Notes: a model not told the origin generated them from the letters alone. A DNA stretch of 47,395 nucleotides from Acidobacteriota bacterium (GCA_018268775.1 JAFDVV010000019.1:4026-51420); one strand, 5' to 3'; numbered from the stretch's first letter, positions 34,620 through 43,554 are shown. Translations and numbers: made by a program.

Positions 34620-35998
34620 ATCAACTCCGATGCACTGAGTGCGGCGCCAGGATCTCCGGGAACGCTGTCAACAGCATATTCCGGTGCCCCACCTGCAACG
34701 GTCTGTACGACGTTATTTACCCCTGGTCTTCGCTCTCTGAGGGGGAGCCCTTGCCCGCCGGCAGCAAACAGCCCAACCCCAGTGCCCTTCGCTGGCTCTG
34801 GCAGGAGCGCCGGTCTTCGACCCTTGGCATCGACCAGTCCGGCGTCTGGCGCTTCCGCGACCTGCTGCCCATCGTCGAAGACTCCAACGTGGTCACCCTG
34901 CGTGAGGGCAACACCCCGCTTTATGAACTTCCGCGCGCAGGAAGAGCGCTTGGACTGGATTCGGTCCTCGCCAAGCATCAGGGCATGAACCCCACGGGCT
35001 CTTTCAAGGACACGGGCATGACGGCGGCTCTGTCCGTCGCCAGGGAGCGCGGCTTCGAGTGGGTCGCCTGCGCCTCCACCGGCAACACCTCGGCCGCCAT
35101 GGCCGCATATGCCGCCCGCGCCGGTATGCGTTCGATCGTCTTTATCCCCGAGGGCAAGATCGCCTGGGGCAAGCTCTCGCAGTCGATGGACTACGGCGCG
35201 CTCACGATCCAGCTCAAGACCGACTTCGACGGTTGCGTCAATGTGCTTACCGATCTGGTCACTCGCTTTCCCATCATGCTGCTCAACTCGGTCAACCCCT
35301 ACCGGTTGGAGGGGCAGAAGACCCCAGCCTTTGAGATGCTCGAGCAGCTTGAGTGGCAGGTCCCCGAGCACGTCATCGTCCCCGGCGGCAACCTCGCCAA
35401 CGGCTCCGCACTGGCCAAGGGGTTTGCGGAGATGCACCACCTGGGCCTGATCTCACGCATCCCGAAGATCAGCATCATCCAGGCTGAGGGGGCCAACCCC
35501 CTCTACCGTAGCCTTCAGGAGAACGGCGGCGAAGAGCTGATCCCGGTCAAGGCAAATACCCGCGCTACCGCCATCCGCATCGGCAATCCGGCCTCGTGGC
35601 GCAAGGCGCTGCGCGCGCTGCGGACGACGGGTGGTTGGTGCGAGCAGGTCTCCGAGCAGGAGATCGCGCTTGCCAAGGCCCAGATTGGCTCCGAGGGCAT
35701 CGGCTGTGAGCCCGCGTCGGCTGTCACGCTGGCGGGCCTCAAAAAACTCGTCGCCCAGGGCAAGATCGGCAGGGAAGAGAGGGTCGTCCTCATTCTCACG
35801 GGCCATACGCTCAAGGACTCCAACTACACCATCGACTATCACCGTGGCGAGCTCTTCACCGCCGAGGAGAACGCACAAATCTCGGCCTCCGATGAGGCGC
35901 TGCACACCTCCCTGCGTAAACCGCCGATCGTCCTGGAGGCTGACACAGATACTGTCTTCCGTGCTCTGGAAGAGCAGATGAAGCTGGTCCACGCATGA
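34604..35998 (+). CDS. thrC: Threonine synthase with N-terminal zinc ribbon
   Basis: PLP enzyme of 464 residues converting O-phosphohomoserine to threonine. The N-terminus carries a zinc ribbon with C10-x2-C13 and C28-x2-C31. The PLP lysine is K135 in GMNPTGSFKDTGM, the phosphate-binding region follows in CASTGNTSAAMAAYAA, and GCEPASAVTLAGLK lies near the C-terminus. The ribbon must be inside the coding region, so the ATG at 34604 is required even though it overlaps modA and has no Shine-Dalgarno, suggesting a very short or absent leader. Its stop overlaps the thrB start (ATGA). Confidence 0.94.
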   Translation: MKVATHQLRCTECGARISGNAVNSIFRCPTCNGLYDVIYPWSSLSEGEPLPAGSKQPNPSALRWLWQERRSSTLGIDQSGVWRFRDLLPIVEDSNVVTLREGNTPLYELPRAGRALGLDSVLAKHQGMNPTGSFKDTGMTAALSVARERGFEWVACASTGNTSAAMAAYAARAGMRSIVFIPEGKIAWGKLSQSMDYGALTIQLKTDFDGCVNVLTDLVTRFPIMLLNSVNPYRLEGQKTPAFEMLEQLEWQVPEHVIVPGGNLANGSALAKGFAEMHHLGLISRIPKISIIQAEGANPLYRSLQENGGEELIPVKANTRATAIRIGNPASWRKALRALRTTGGWCEQVSEQEIALAKAQIGSEGIGCEPASAVTLAGLKKLVAQGKIGREERVVLILTGHTLKDSNYTIDYHRGELFTAEENAQISASDEALHTSLRKPPIVLEADTDTVFRALEEQMKLVHA

Positions 35999-36912
35999 GC
36001 AGCGTCACTTCTGCCATAGCGCCCCTTCATCTGCGCCTTCCCGCTACATCCGCCAACCTGGGACCGGGCTTCGACTCGCTCGGTCTCGCCATGGCTTTGT
36101 ACCTGACCATCGATGCCTCGATTGCGGAGACCGGTGCCTTCTCCATCGAGGCCACGGGCCGCAATGCCGACCTGTGCTCGGCCGTCGAGAACAACCTCAT
36201 CCTCACGACCTATGTCGACGTAGTGGCGAACGCGGGAAAGCTCGCGTCACGGCTCGACCTTCGTCTCCACAACGAAATTCCTTTGGGGATGGGGTGCGGA
36301 TCGAGCGCAGCCGCGCTGGTCGCTGGGGTCATGCTGGCAAATCATTTTGGACAGCTTGGATGGAACGACGATCAAGTGATGGAAGAGGCATGCAGACGGG
36401 AAGGGCACCCCGACAACGTAGCTGCCTGCTTCCTTGGAGGCATGACTGTTTCTTCTGTATTCAGAAATCATGTTAAAACAGCAGCTTATAGAAATAATCT
36501 AAACTGGAACCTTCTACTTGCGCTACCCTCTGCCACTCTTTCGACAAGCAAGGCCCGCGCTCTGTTGCCTGACCGCTACTCCCGAGCCGACGCGGTCGCA
36601 AATATTCAGTCGACTGCACTTCTGGTCTCGGCGTTTGCATTGCAGAGAGGCGATCTTCTGGCGGCGGCGATGCAGGACCGCATCCATCAGCCCTATCGGA
36701 AAGAAGTCTGTCCGCTTCTGCCACGGCTTTTACCGCTGGCTGGAAGTGAGGGAATACTTGGAGTTGCGCTCAGCGGCGCAGGGCCTTCGGTACTCCTGAT
36801 AGGCGAAAGGCAGGGGCTGGAGGCTCAACTGGCCCGCATTCGTGAGGCTGCTGACGATCCAGCTTTGGAGATTGTCCAGACGGCGATAGCGGGCGGCGCG
36901 GAGTCCCGTTAG
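35995..36912 (+). CDS. thrB: Homoserine kinase
   Basis: GHMP-family kinase of 305 residues phosphorylating homoserine for threonine synthesis. LPATSANLGPGFDSLGLAM is the N-terminal homoserine kinase signature. The ATP-binding GHMP motif is IPLGMGCGSSAAALVAGV, followed by RREGHPDNVAACFLGG. The C-terminal GHMP motif is GVALSGAGPSVLLIG. The ATG overlaps the thrC stop, giving translational coupling. A short AT-rich patch at about 36460-36510 inside the gene contrasts with the rest but keeps the frame. The operon ends at the hairpin at 37021-37064. Confidence 0.95.
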   Translation: MSSVTSAIAPLHLRLPATSANLGPGFDSLGLAMALYLTIDASIAETGAFSIEATGRNADLCSAVENNLILTTYVDVVANAGKLASRLDLRLHNEIPLGMGCGSSAAALVAGVMLANHFGQLGWNDDQVMEEACRREGHPDNVAACFLGGMTVSSVFRNHVKTAAYRNNLNWNLLLALPSATLSTSKARALLPDRYSRADAVANIQSTALLVSAFALQRGDLLAAAMQDRIHQPYRKEVCPLLPRLLPLAGSEGILGVALSGAGPSVLLIGERQGLEAQLARIREAADDPALEIVQTAIAGGAESR

Positions 36913-37237
36913 CACCCCTAAAATGAGTAATCTTTACCTTGGTTACTAATGATTACTTTACGTTTAGGAAGAAACTTCGTACTGTTGCGCTGTGGGCAGT
37001 TCTGGGGAGGGCTGCTACGCCGCCCGTTGACCTCTTCCATAAGAGGTCCGGGCGTTTCCTCTTTAAACCGGCTTTTGACCAAATCTGCCAAGCTCCACTC
37101 CTACCGTTAGTTGTAGTCCCTTTTTCAACACCTGTTGTCGACAAATGAAACCGCGACGGGCGTGGCGCATCTATTATTGTGTAGATTGCTTGGCGCAAGC
37201 TGGGTGGCAATCGCAAAGCACTCCAGGGAGGATGTAC
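36913..37237. other. thrB-trxA spacer: repeats and terminator, no gene
   Basis: These 325 bases have no convincing gene. A frame at 36939-37148 has no Shine-Dalgarno or domain. The spacer holds three copies of GRTTACT (36926-36957), the thrCB terminator (37021-37064), the palindrome TTGTCGACAA (37135-37144) and, at 37170-37187, ATCTA-N8-TAGAT containing a TATTAT that might be the trxA -10. Confidence 0.5.
37021..37064 (+). terminator. Terminator of the thrCB operon
   Basis: CGCCCG-TT-GACCTCTT (37021-37036) pairs with AAGAGGTC-CGGGCG (37041-37054) as a 14-base-pair stem with a TT bulge and CCAT loop, followed by TTTCCTCTTT. It lies about 110 bases after the thrB stop. The T-run is imperfect. 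Confidence 0.75.
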
Positions 37238-37570
37238 ATGGCAGGACAGTTTGTCACGGAAGTCAACGATGCGAATTTTGAGAAAGATGTCCTTCAATCG
37301 GAGCAGCCCGTTCTGGTGGATTTCTGGGCAGCCTGGTGCGGACCGTGTCGCGCGCTTGCTCCCGTAGTCGACGAAGTGGCCAGCCACTATCAGGGCCAGC
37401 TCAAGGTCATGAAGATGGACGTAGATGCCAACACGGCAACCCCGATGCGGTACGGCATCCGTGGCATTCCGGCGCTGCTGCTCTTCAAGGGCGGTAAAGT
37501 TGCGGAGCAGATCGTCGGTTATGTTCCTAAGGACACCATCGACAAGTCGGTCACGAAGGTTCTCGCATAA
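37238..37570 (+). CDS. trxA: Thioredoxin
   Basis: Thioredoxin of 110 residues, the general disulfide reductant kept reduced by thioredoxin reductase. The active site is WCGPC (W33-C37) in DFWAAWCGPCRALAP. The conserved FEKDV start region, KMDVDAN, and the cis-Pro segment GIRGIPALLLFKGG are present. I use the ATG at 37238, six bases after GGGAGG; an ATG two codons earlier sits too close to it. The upstream open frame is not part of the gene. A strong terminator follows. Confidence 0.96.
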   Translation: MAGQFVTEVNDANFEKDVLQSEQPVLVDFWAAWCGPCRALAPVVDEVASHYQGQLKVMKMDVDANTATPMRYGIRGIPALLLFKGGKVAEQIVGYVPKDTIDKSVTKVLA

Positions 37571-37591
37571 GCGTATCGAGCGAATTGAATT

Positions 37592-37630
37592 CCAAGACCC
37601 GGCGCACCTTTGTGCCGGGTCTTGGCTTTT
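37592..37630 (+). terminator. Terminator after trxA
   Basis: CCAAGACCCGGC (37592-37603) pairs with GCCGGGTCTTGG (37614-37625), a 12-base perfect stem whose inner bases can extend further. It is followed by CTTTTGG, 22 bases after the trxA stop. Confidence 0.85.
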
Positions 37631-37672
37631 GGACTTTTCGTTCGCCGCCATCGATGACGTTACACTCGGTTC

Positions 37673-39079
37673 ATGCCTGAGTGGATACTCTTCCGCGTCA
37701 TCCTGGTGGCCTTCTTCATCCTGGCCAGCAGCTTCTTTGTCGCGGCTGAGTTTGCATTGGTCAGCGTGCGCGAAACGCGCATTCAGCAGCTTATCGCCAT
37801 TGGCCGCCCTGGAGCGCGTACCGCACTCAAGCTGAAGCACTCGATCGACGAGTTTCTCCCCGCCGTGCAGCTTGGGGTCACGCTTGCTTCTCTTGCGCTT
37901 GGCTGGCTGGGAGAGCCTGCAATCGCCGAGATGATCCTGCATTATGCCGCCGGATGGCTGCATAACCTTCCTGCTCATGCGGTGATATATGCGCACACCG
38001 TCGCGGTCATCCTGGCCTTTGCGCTGATCACTTACTTTGAGGTACTGCTGGGCGAATTGGTTCCCAAGTCGCTCGCTCTTCAGCGGGCGGAGCGCATCGC
38101 CCTGGCCGTCTCCGGGCCGATGGATGTCTTCATCCGCATGACGCGGCCCATCGTCAAGCTGATGAACGTATCCGCCGCGGCTGTCTTGAGACTCTTCCGT
38201 GCCCCGCTGCACGGCGAAGGTGCCGTTCACTCGCCGGAAGAGCTCAAGCTGATCGCCACCGCTACCCGCCGCATGGGGTTGCTGCCTGTATTTCAGGAAG
38301 AGATCATCCATCGCGCCATCGAGCTCAATCACGTGGTTGTTCGCGAGATCATGACGCCGCGAGGGAAGATATTTTCTCTGCCTGTGGACCTTCCGGTCGA
38401 GCAGGCGAGCGCGCGCATCGTCGAAGAGCAGTACTCGCGCATTCCCGTTTACGACCCGGCAGCCAAAGGCTCAGGCATCGACAACATCGTCGGTATCGTC
38501 TACTCGAAGGACGTCTCCCGTTTTATGCACCTGCGATCAGTCGCGCTGGCGCTGGGCGGTCGCGGACAGTCCGGACTGACGCTGCGGTCTGTCATGCGCC
38601 CGCCGACCGTAGTGCCCGAGACGAAACTGGCCATCGATCTGTTGCAGGAGTTCCAGCAGCATCGCCGCCAGATCGCCATCGTCGTCGATGAGTTTGGCAT
38701 GACGGCTGGACTGGTTACAGCGGAAGACATTCTGGAGCAGGTCGTAGGCGAGGTCGACGACGAGTTCGACGTCACCCGGTCTGCCCTGCCGAGCGCCACT
38801 GGCGTCATGTCGCTCGACGGCTCTACGAGCCTTCGCGACCTTCGTACCCAGTTGCACTGGGAGTTTCCCCGCGAAGCCGCCGTTGAAACGCTTGCAGGGT
38901 TTCTACTCACGCAACTTGGACACATTCCGGACAATGGCGAGAGCGTCGTATACGAGGGGCGGCGCTTCACCATCGCCGAGATGGCCGGCCATCGCATCAG
39001 CCGCGTCAACGTCGAGCCGGTCGAATCGCCTATCGACTACGCTCCGTATGAGCAGGAGAGCAGGGAAGCCACGCAATGA
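37673..39079 (+). CDS. CNNM/CorC (HlyC) family membrane protein
   Basis: This 468-residue inner-membrane protein has the standard three-part build. Residues 1 to about 190 form the CNNM/DUF21 transmembrane domain (FILASSFFVAAEFALVSVRETR, AVQLGVTLASLALGWLGEPA). Then comes a CBS pair (about 210-345; REIMTPRGKIFSLPVD and RSVMRPPTVVPETKLAIDLL), with IVVDEFGMTAGLVTAEDILEQVVGE. Last is a CorC_HlyC domain (SLDGSTSLRDLRTQL to the C-terminus). Relatives are linked to magnesium or cobalt efflux; the old hemolysin label is misleading. Its stop overlaps the start of the DppB-like gene (ATGA). Confidence 0.9.
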   Translation: MPEWILFRVILVAFFILASSFFVAAEFALVSVRETRIQQLIAIGRPGARTALKLKHSIDEFLPAVQLGVTLASLALGWLGEPAIAEMILHYAAGWLHNLPAHAVIYAHTVAVILAFALITYFEVLLGELVPKSLALQRAERIALAVSGPMDVFIRMTRPIVKLMNVSAAAVLRLFRAPLHGEGAVHSPEELKLIATATRRMGLLPVFQEEIIHRAIELNHVVVREIMTPRGKIFSLPVDLPVEQASARIVEEQYSRIPVYDPAAKGSGIDNIVGIVYSKDVSRFMHLRSVALALGGRGQSGLTLRSVMRPPTVVPETKLAIDLLQEFQQHRRQIAIVVDEFGMTAGLVTAEDILEQVVGEVDDEFDVTRSALPSATGVMSLDGSTSLRDLRTQLHWEFPREAAVETLAGFLLTQLGHIPDNGESVVYEGRRFTIAEMAGHRISRVNVEPVESPIDYAPYEQESREATQ

Positions 39080-40032
39080 CCTCTTCCACCCTCGCAATAT
39101 GGCGCCCGCTGCGGCGCGTTCTGTTGACGCTGCCGGTGCTGGGCGTTGTCGTTTCAGTAGTCTTCCTGCTCATCCATCTCGTTCCCGGCGACCCTATCGT
39201 CCAGATGCTCGGCGAAGGGGCGACAGCTTCGGACATCGATAGCCTGCGCCACGCCTATGGTCTGGACGCTCCATTGGCTCAGCAATACGTGCACTACTGG
39301 CGTGGCATTCTCCACGCCGATTTGGGGAGCTCTCTCCGTCTGCACGACTCCGTTCTTCACCTCATTCTGCAGCGATATCCCTATACTCTTGCTCTCACGC
39401 TGGCAGCGCTGGTGATCGGTATTGCCGGGTCGATTCCGGCGGGCATTGCGTCGGCGCTACGCCGCAACCACTGGCAGGACCGCACCTTGGGTGTTGTGTC
39501 GTTGGTAGGGCTGTCCTTTCCCAACTTCGCTTTGGGCCCGATCCTGATCCTGATCTTTTCCATTGCGCTTGGGTGGTTTCCTGTATCTACGGCGGGAACG
39601 GGAGGGGTGAGAGATTTTCTGCTGCATCTCGTCCTCCCGGCATTGACGCTGGGGCTGTCGTTTGCCGCCGTACTCACGAGAATGGTCCGCACCGCGATGC
39701 TTGAAGAGTTGGGCCAGGACTACATCCGTACGGCGCGCGCGAAGGGACTGACAGAGAGCCAGGTCGTCTACCGGCACGCTCTGCGCAATGCGCTGATTCC
39801 TATCCTGACTGTGATCGGATTGCAGTTCGGCTCGTTGCTTGCCGGGGCGATTGTGACGGAGACCATCTTCAGTTGGCCCGGCATCGGCCGCCTTACGCTT
39901 TCGGCCATCTCGAACAGGGACTATGCGCTTGTACAGGGGTGCATCCTTGCTGTCGGCCTTACGTATGTGGCCGTCAATCTGCTGACCGACATCGCCTACA
40001 CCATTGCCAATCCACGCATCCGCGGCAGCTAG
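39076..40032 (+). CDS. DppB-like peptide/nickel ABC transporter permease
   Basis: Permease of 318 residues, first-subunit type of the dipeptide/oligopeptide/nickel importer family. The N-terminal RRVLLTLPVLGVVVSVVFLL and HLVPGDPIVQMLGE are the classic DppB start. About six transmembrane segments follow. The EAA loop DYIRTARAKGLTESQVVYRHALRNALIP contacts the ATPase. ETIFSWPGIGRLTLSAISNRDYALVQG closes the domain. The start overlaps the upstream CNNM gene. The matching DppC-like permease lies 2 kb away on the opposite strand, and no binding protein or ATPase is in the window. Confidence 0.92.
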   Translation: MTSSTLAIWRPLRRVLLTLPVLGVVVSVVFLLIHLVPGDPIVQMLGEGATASDIDSLRHAYGLDAPLAQQYVHYWRGILHADLGSSLRLHDSVLHLILQRYPYTLALTLAALVIGIAGSIPAGIASALRRNHWQDRTLGVVSLVGLSFPNFALGPILILIFSIALGWFPVSTAGTGGVRDFLLHLVLPALTLGLSFAAVLTRMVRTAMLEELGQDYIRTARAKGLTESQVVYRHALRNALIPILTVIGLQFGSLLAGAIVTETIFSWPGIGRLTLSAISNRDYALVQGCILAVGLTYVAVNLLTDIAYTIANPRIRGS

Positions 40033-40122
40033 ATTGCAATCGACTCCCCCATCCGTTGCAGATGACCCTCGTAGCGGCTTCAGGCTCAGTTGATAATCTG
40101 TAGTCAGCAGGACAAGAGAAGC

Positions 40123-40776
40123 ATGAAGACCTCCCCGCGCCACATCATACGCATTGCCGCAACTCTGCTTGTGCTGGCCGTACCGCTTACATCGGGCCTG
40201 CCGGCACAGATTCGGACGCTCTCTTCTGCCCCAGTGCCTGACCCGTCCACTCCACCCGCAAGCGCCTTCCACGACGCCCGGTACGGGGTCAGCTTCAAGG
40301 TCCCGGCAGGCTGGACGCTCACGCGGCATGACGCCGAGGTCAGCACCTTCGCCTTCGATGTGCGCACAGCGCCTCCCGCCGCCGAGATGAGGGGGCTGGC
40401 GAGCATCGCCTTCAATCCACATCCGGCGTCGACCTTCTCGGGTGCGCTCTTCTACTTCAGTGTCACTCCTCATGCCACAGACGCCCAATGTCGTTATCAG
40501 GCTTCTGCGCAGGCTCCCCGTACGGTAACGGTAGCATCGATAGGCGGGGCCACCTTCACTCACGGGTACGACGAGCATGGAACCATCTGTACCGAGGCGC
40601 GCGATGAGATATATACCGCTCTGCGCAACAACGCATGCTATCGCTTCGATCTTGTTGTGAACGCTTTTTGTGGCGGCGATGTTAGCGGAGTCAGAGACAT
40701 CTCCGCAAAAGAACTGAGCGCCGTGTTCAAACGCCTTCAGTCCATCCTCGATACCGTCAGCTTCGACACGAAGTAG
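40123..40776 (+). CDS. Secreted protein of unknown function
   Basis: This 217-residue exported protein starts at the ATG at 40123, after AAGAGAAG. The signal peptide is MKTSPRHIIRIAATLLVLAVPLTSGLPAQ. Then YGVSFKVPAGWTLTRHD resembles the opening of a PsbP/DUF1795-like beta domain common in secreted lipid- or stress-related proteins, but the match is only general. There are four cysteines in the mature part (AQCRY, TICTEA, NACYRF, AFCGG) that could form two disulfides. Its TAG stop abuts the stop of the convergent phosphodiesterase gene. Function unknown. Confidence 0.7.
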   Translation: MKTSPRHIIRIAATLLVLAVPLTSGLPAQIRTLSSAPVPDPSTPPASAFHDARYGVSFKVPAGWTLTRHDAEVSTFAFDVRTAPPAAEMRGLASIAFNPHPASTFSGALFYFSVTPHATDAQCRYQASAQAPRTVTVASIGGATFTHGYDEHGTICTEARDEIYTALRNNACYRFDLVVNAFCGGDVSGVRDISAKELSAVFKRLQSILDTVSFDTK

Positions 40777-41235
40777 CTACATCTGAAGCTCTACAATCCG
40801 CGCTTCGACTCCAGCGGCAGTAGTGGTGAGCAGGGCTACAGAGACCGGCAGCTTGAACCGGCGCGGCCCTGCACTCCCCGGATTCAGATACATCACACCG
40901 TTCTTGTGCTCGATCGCAGGTTGGTGGGAGTGACCGCTGACGATCACCGAGACATCTGCCGCGCGCGGGTCGATATCGAGATCGTGAATCGAGTGCAGCA
41001 TGTAGAAGAGCCTGCCGTCCAGTTCAAGGGCTTCTGTTGCCGGAAGTGAAGCGCATGCGCCATGCGTGTCGACATTGCCGCGAATTGCAGTGACTGGGGC
41101 GATCTCTCCGAGTACGGCCAGTATCTCAGGGTTGCCGACGTCACCCGCATGAAGGATGTGCTCCGCCTCCACGAGGGCGACCAGGGCCTCAGGCCGCAGC
41201 AGCCCATGTGTATCGGAGATCACTCCAACCAGCAT
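40777..41235 (-). CDS. YfcE/MJ0936-like metallophosphoesterase
   Basis: Small calcineurin-fold phosphodiesterase of 152 residues. The metal-binding motifs run in order: GVISDTHGLLRPEAL (DxH), ILHAGDVGNPEIL (GD), AIRGNVD (GNxD) and VSGHSHQPAIEHKNGVMYLNPGS (GHTH-like GHSH). Relatives act on artificial phosphodiesters, with unknown natural substrates. The ATG at 41235 follows AAGGAGA by 8-9 bases. An in-frame extension to 41328 would run into the permease gene and is rejected. It follows the DppC-like gene by 11 bases, so they share a transcript. Confidence 0.88.
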   Translation of the reverse strand: MLVGVISDTHGLLRPEALVALVEAEHILHAGDVGNPEILAVLGEIAPVTAIRGNVDTHGACASLPATEALELDGRLFYMLHSIHDLDIDPRAADVSVIVSGHSHQPAIEHKNGVMYLNPGSAGPRRFKLPVSVALLTTTAAGVEARIVELQM

Positions 41236-41246
41236 GCCGGTTCTCC

Positions 41247-42107
41247 TTACATTCCTGCGCGAAGACGTGTTCGGGGGTCCATGAAGTCCCGCAGGGCATC
41301 GCCGATGAAGTTGAACGACAGGACGCAAAGCATTACAGCCATCGCAGGAAAGAAGACCATGTGCGGCGAATCAAACATGTGCGACCGGGCGTCGTTCAGC
41401 ATGGAGCCCCAGCTCGCGGCCGGGGGCGGTACGCCCAGCCCCAGGAAGCTCAGCGTGGCCTCAGCCATTACAGCGGTTGCCATGCCGATGGCAGCCTGCA
41501 CGATCAGGGGCTGGATGATATTCGGAAGTATGTGTCTGGTGAGTACGCGAAGATCGGACGCCCCCAGGGCGCGTGCCGCTTCCACAAACTCGCGCTCTTT
41601 GACGGCCATTACCTGCCCTCGGACGAGCCGCGCGTAGCCCACCCAGCCAGAGATTGCGAGCGCGATGATGACGTTCCCCAGTCCGGGCCCCATGAACGCT
41701 ACAAAGGCAATCGCCAGCAGAATTCCTGGAAGGGCCAGGAAAGCATTCATCAGATAGATATTGATTGCCGTGTCGATCCATCCGCCGTAGAAACCTGCGG
41801 CGCACCCGGCAACAAGTCCGATCGCCAACGAGAGCCCCACAACGCTGATCGCCACGATGAGCGAGATCCGCGCGCCGTAGATGGTACGGGAGAGGATGTC
41901 CCTGCCAAGCTCGTCGGTTCCAAACCAGTGTGCTGTGTTCGGCGCAGCCAGACGTCCATGCAGATCGAGGGCTGCCGGGTCGTGAGGCGAGAGCCAGGGA
42001 GCGAAGAGGGCGCAGACGGCGAAGAGAACCAGCAGGGCGAGCCCTATCGCTGCAAGAGGCTGGCTCCTCAGGCGCTCAAGCAACCCGGCCTTGATACCAT
42101 GGCTCAT
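41247..42107 (-). CDS. DppC-like peptide/nickel ABC transporter permease
   Basis: Permease of about 286 residues, second-subunit type of the peptide/nickel family. LAPWLSPHDPAALDLHGRL and HWFGTDELGRDILSRTIYGAR are diagnostic of DppC/OppC. The EAA loop is REFVEAARALGASDLRVLTRHILPN, followed by EATLSFLGLGVPPPAASWG and NFIGDALRDFMDPR at the C-terminus. I use the ATG at 42107, which places one short basic N-region before the first transmembrane segment; an upstream TTG at 42170 is possible. Its DppB partner is on the plus strand across two other genes. Confidence 0.9.
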   Translation of the reverse strand: MSHGIKAGLLERLRSQPLAAIGLALLVLFAVCALFAPWLSPHDPAALDLHGRLAAPNTAHWFGTDELGRDILSRTIYGARISLIVAISVVGLSLAIGLVAGCAAGFYGGWIDTAINIYLMNAFLALPGILLAIAFVAFMGPGLGNVIIALAISGWVGYARLVRGQVMAVKEREFVEAARALGASDLRVLTRHILPNIIQPLIVQAAIGMATAVMAEATLSFLGLGVPPPAASWGSMLNDARSHMFDSPHMVFFPAMAVMLCVLSFNFIGDALRDFMDPRTRLRAGM

Positions 42108-42243
42108 AGAGATAGATTCAGAATGAAGTCCAGACACCCAAAAAGCAACCGGCAGAGTTGCCAGGGACAAAACAAGTCATTGCCTTAAGCCCCCATCTTG
42201 GAGTTCCATTGAAGACTGTAGCTTTGTACACGGGCCGACGCTA

Positions 42244-43500
42244 GTGCGCATTCTCGTTTATGGCCTCAACTATCAGCCCGAACTGACGGGCATCGGTAAG
42301 TACACCGGCGAGATGTGCTCCTGGCTTGCCTCGCATGGACACGACGTTCGCGTCGTCACCGCGCCGCCTTACTACCCCGCGTGGCGCGTCAGGGAAGACT
42401 ATCGCAACGCCTACCGGATTCAACGGGCGCAGGGCAAGGCGACTGTGTACCGCTGCCCGCTCTATGTTCCAGACAAGCCAACCGGCATCAAGCGGATGCT
42501 CCATCTGACTTCGTTCATGCTGACCAGTCTGCCGATACTCGTCAAACAAATATTCTGGAAACCGGACATCGTCTTTACCGTGGAGCCGACGTTCTTCTGC
42601 GCGCCTATCGCTCTGCTCGTTGCTTCGGCTGCCGGTTCGGCGTCCTGGCTGCACGTGCAGGACTTCGAGGTAGACGCAGCATTCGACCTGGGCCTCCTTC
42701 CCGCGCAGGGGCCGATCCACGATTTAGCGCTTGCCCTGGAGGGCCCGATCACCAGGGCCTTCAGCCGCGTCTCCAGCATCTCCACCAAGATGGTGGAGCG
42801 CGCACAGGCGAAGGGCGTAGACCCCTCGCAGACAGTCCTGTTTCCAAACTGGGTCAACGTCGGCGAGATATCTCCGCAGAATCCCGGCCTCCCTAACAGC
42901 TTTCGACGAGAGCTGGGGCTGGAGGACAAGATCATCCTGCTTTATTCGGGAAATATGGGGGCCAAACAAGGACTCGAGCTCCTCGCGCCGCTGGCTGAAG
43001 ACTTCGGTCCGGGGGGGCATGATGAAGACCCGCGCATCCACTTCATCTTCTGCGGCGATGGGGCCTATCGGCCTCGGCTTGAAGCGTTGGTGGCACATCG
43101 CTCGAACGTTACCATGCTGCCTCTGCAGCCCTACCTTCGGCTGAACGATCTGCTCAACGCGGCGGACGTCCATCTTTTACCGCAGCGCGCCGGTGCAGCC
43201 GATCTGGTGATGCCCTCCAAGCTGACCGGAATGCTCTCCAGCGGACGCCCTGTGCTTGCCACTGCCGAACCGGATACGCAGGTGGGGCATGTCGTTGGGG
43301 GACACTGCGAGGATGACGCTTGCGGGATCATTGTTCCCGCAGAGGATCCCGACGCCCTTCACGCGGCGGTAAAGCGATTGGTTGGCAATCCAGTGCTGCG
43401 GCATAGGCTGGGAGAAAACGCGCGCCGTTATGCGGTGGAGCATCTTGGCAGGGAGCAGGTGCTCCAGCAGTTCGAACGCGATCTCAGCGAACTGCTCTGA
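42244..43500 (+). CDS. wcaI: Glycosyltransferase, WcaI-like (exopolysaccharide)
   Basis: GT-B glycosyltransferase of 418 residues resembling WcaI of colanic-acid clusters, which adds a sugar (fucose in E. coli) to the lipid-linked repeat unit. The N-terminal NYQPELTGIGKYTGEMCSWL and VVTAPPYYPAWRV are nearly diagnostic. The C-terminal domain has LLYSGNMGAKQGLELL, FCGDGAYRPRLEAL and LLPQRAGAADLVMPSKLTGM, the nucleotide-sugar site of GT4-type enzymes. The GTG start (42244) has no clear Shine-Dalgarno. It lies 54 bases upstream of gmd and fcl, which make GDP-fucose, consistent with a fucosyl donor. Confidence 0.85.
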   Translation: MRILVYGLNYQPELTGIGKYTGEMCSWLASHGHDVRVVTAPPYYPAWRVREDYRNAYRIQRAQGKATVYRCPLYVPDKPTGIKRMLHLTSFMLTSLPILVKQIFWKPDIVFTVEPTFFCAPIALLVASAAGSASWLHVQDFEVDAAFDLGLLPAQGPIHDLALALEGPITRAFSRVSSISTKMVERAQAKGVDPSQTVLFPNWVNVGEISPQNPGLPNSFRRELGLEDKIILLYSGNMGAKQGLELLAPLAEDFGPGGHDEDPRIHFIFCGDGAYRPRLEALVAHRSNVTMLPLQPYLRLNDLLNAADVHLLPQRAGAADLVMPSKLTGMLSSGRPVLATAEPDTQVGHVVGGHCEDDACGIIVPAEDPDALHAAVKRLVGNPVLRHRLGENARRYAVEHLGREQVLQQFERDLSELL

Positions 43501-43554
43501 CCGGCACTGCTAAACTGTTGGTAAGTTCAGCAGGTGTGAAGGAGAATTAAAACT

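Noticed and set aside
36939..37148. 69-codon frame between thrB and trxA
   Set aside because: It crosses the thrCB terminator hairpin, has no ribosome binding site and encodes no recognisable protein.
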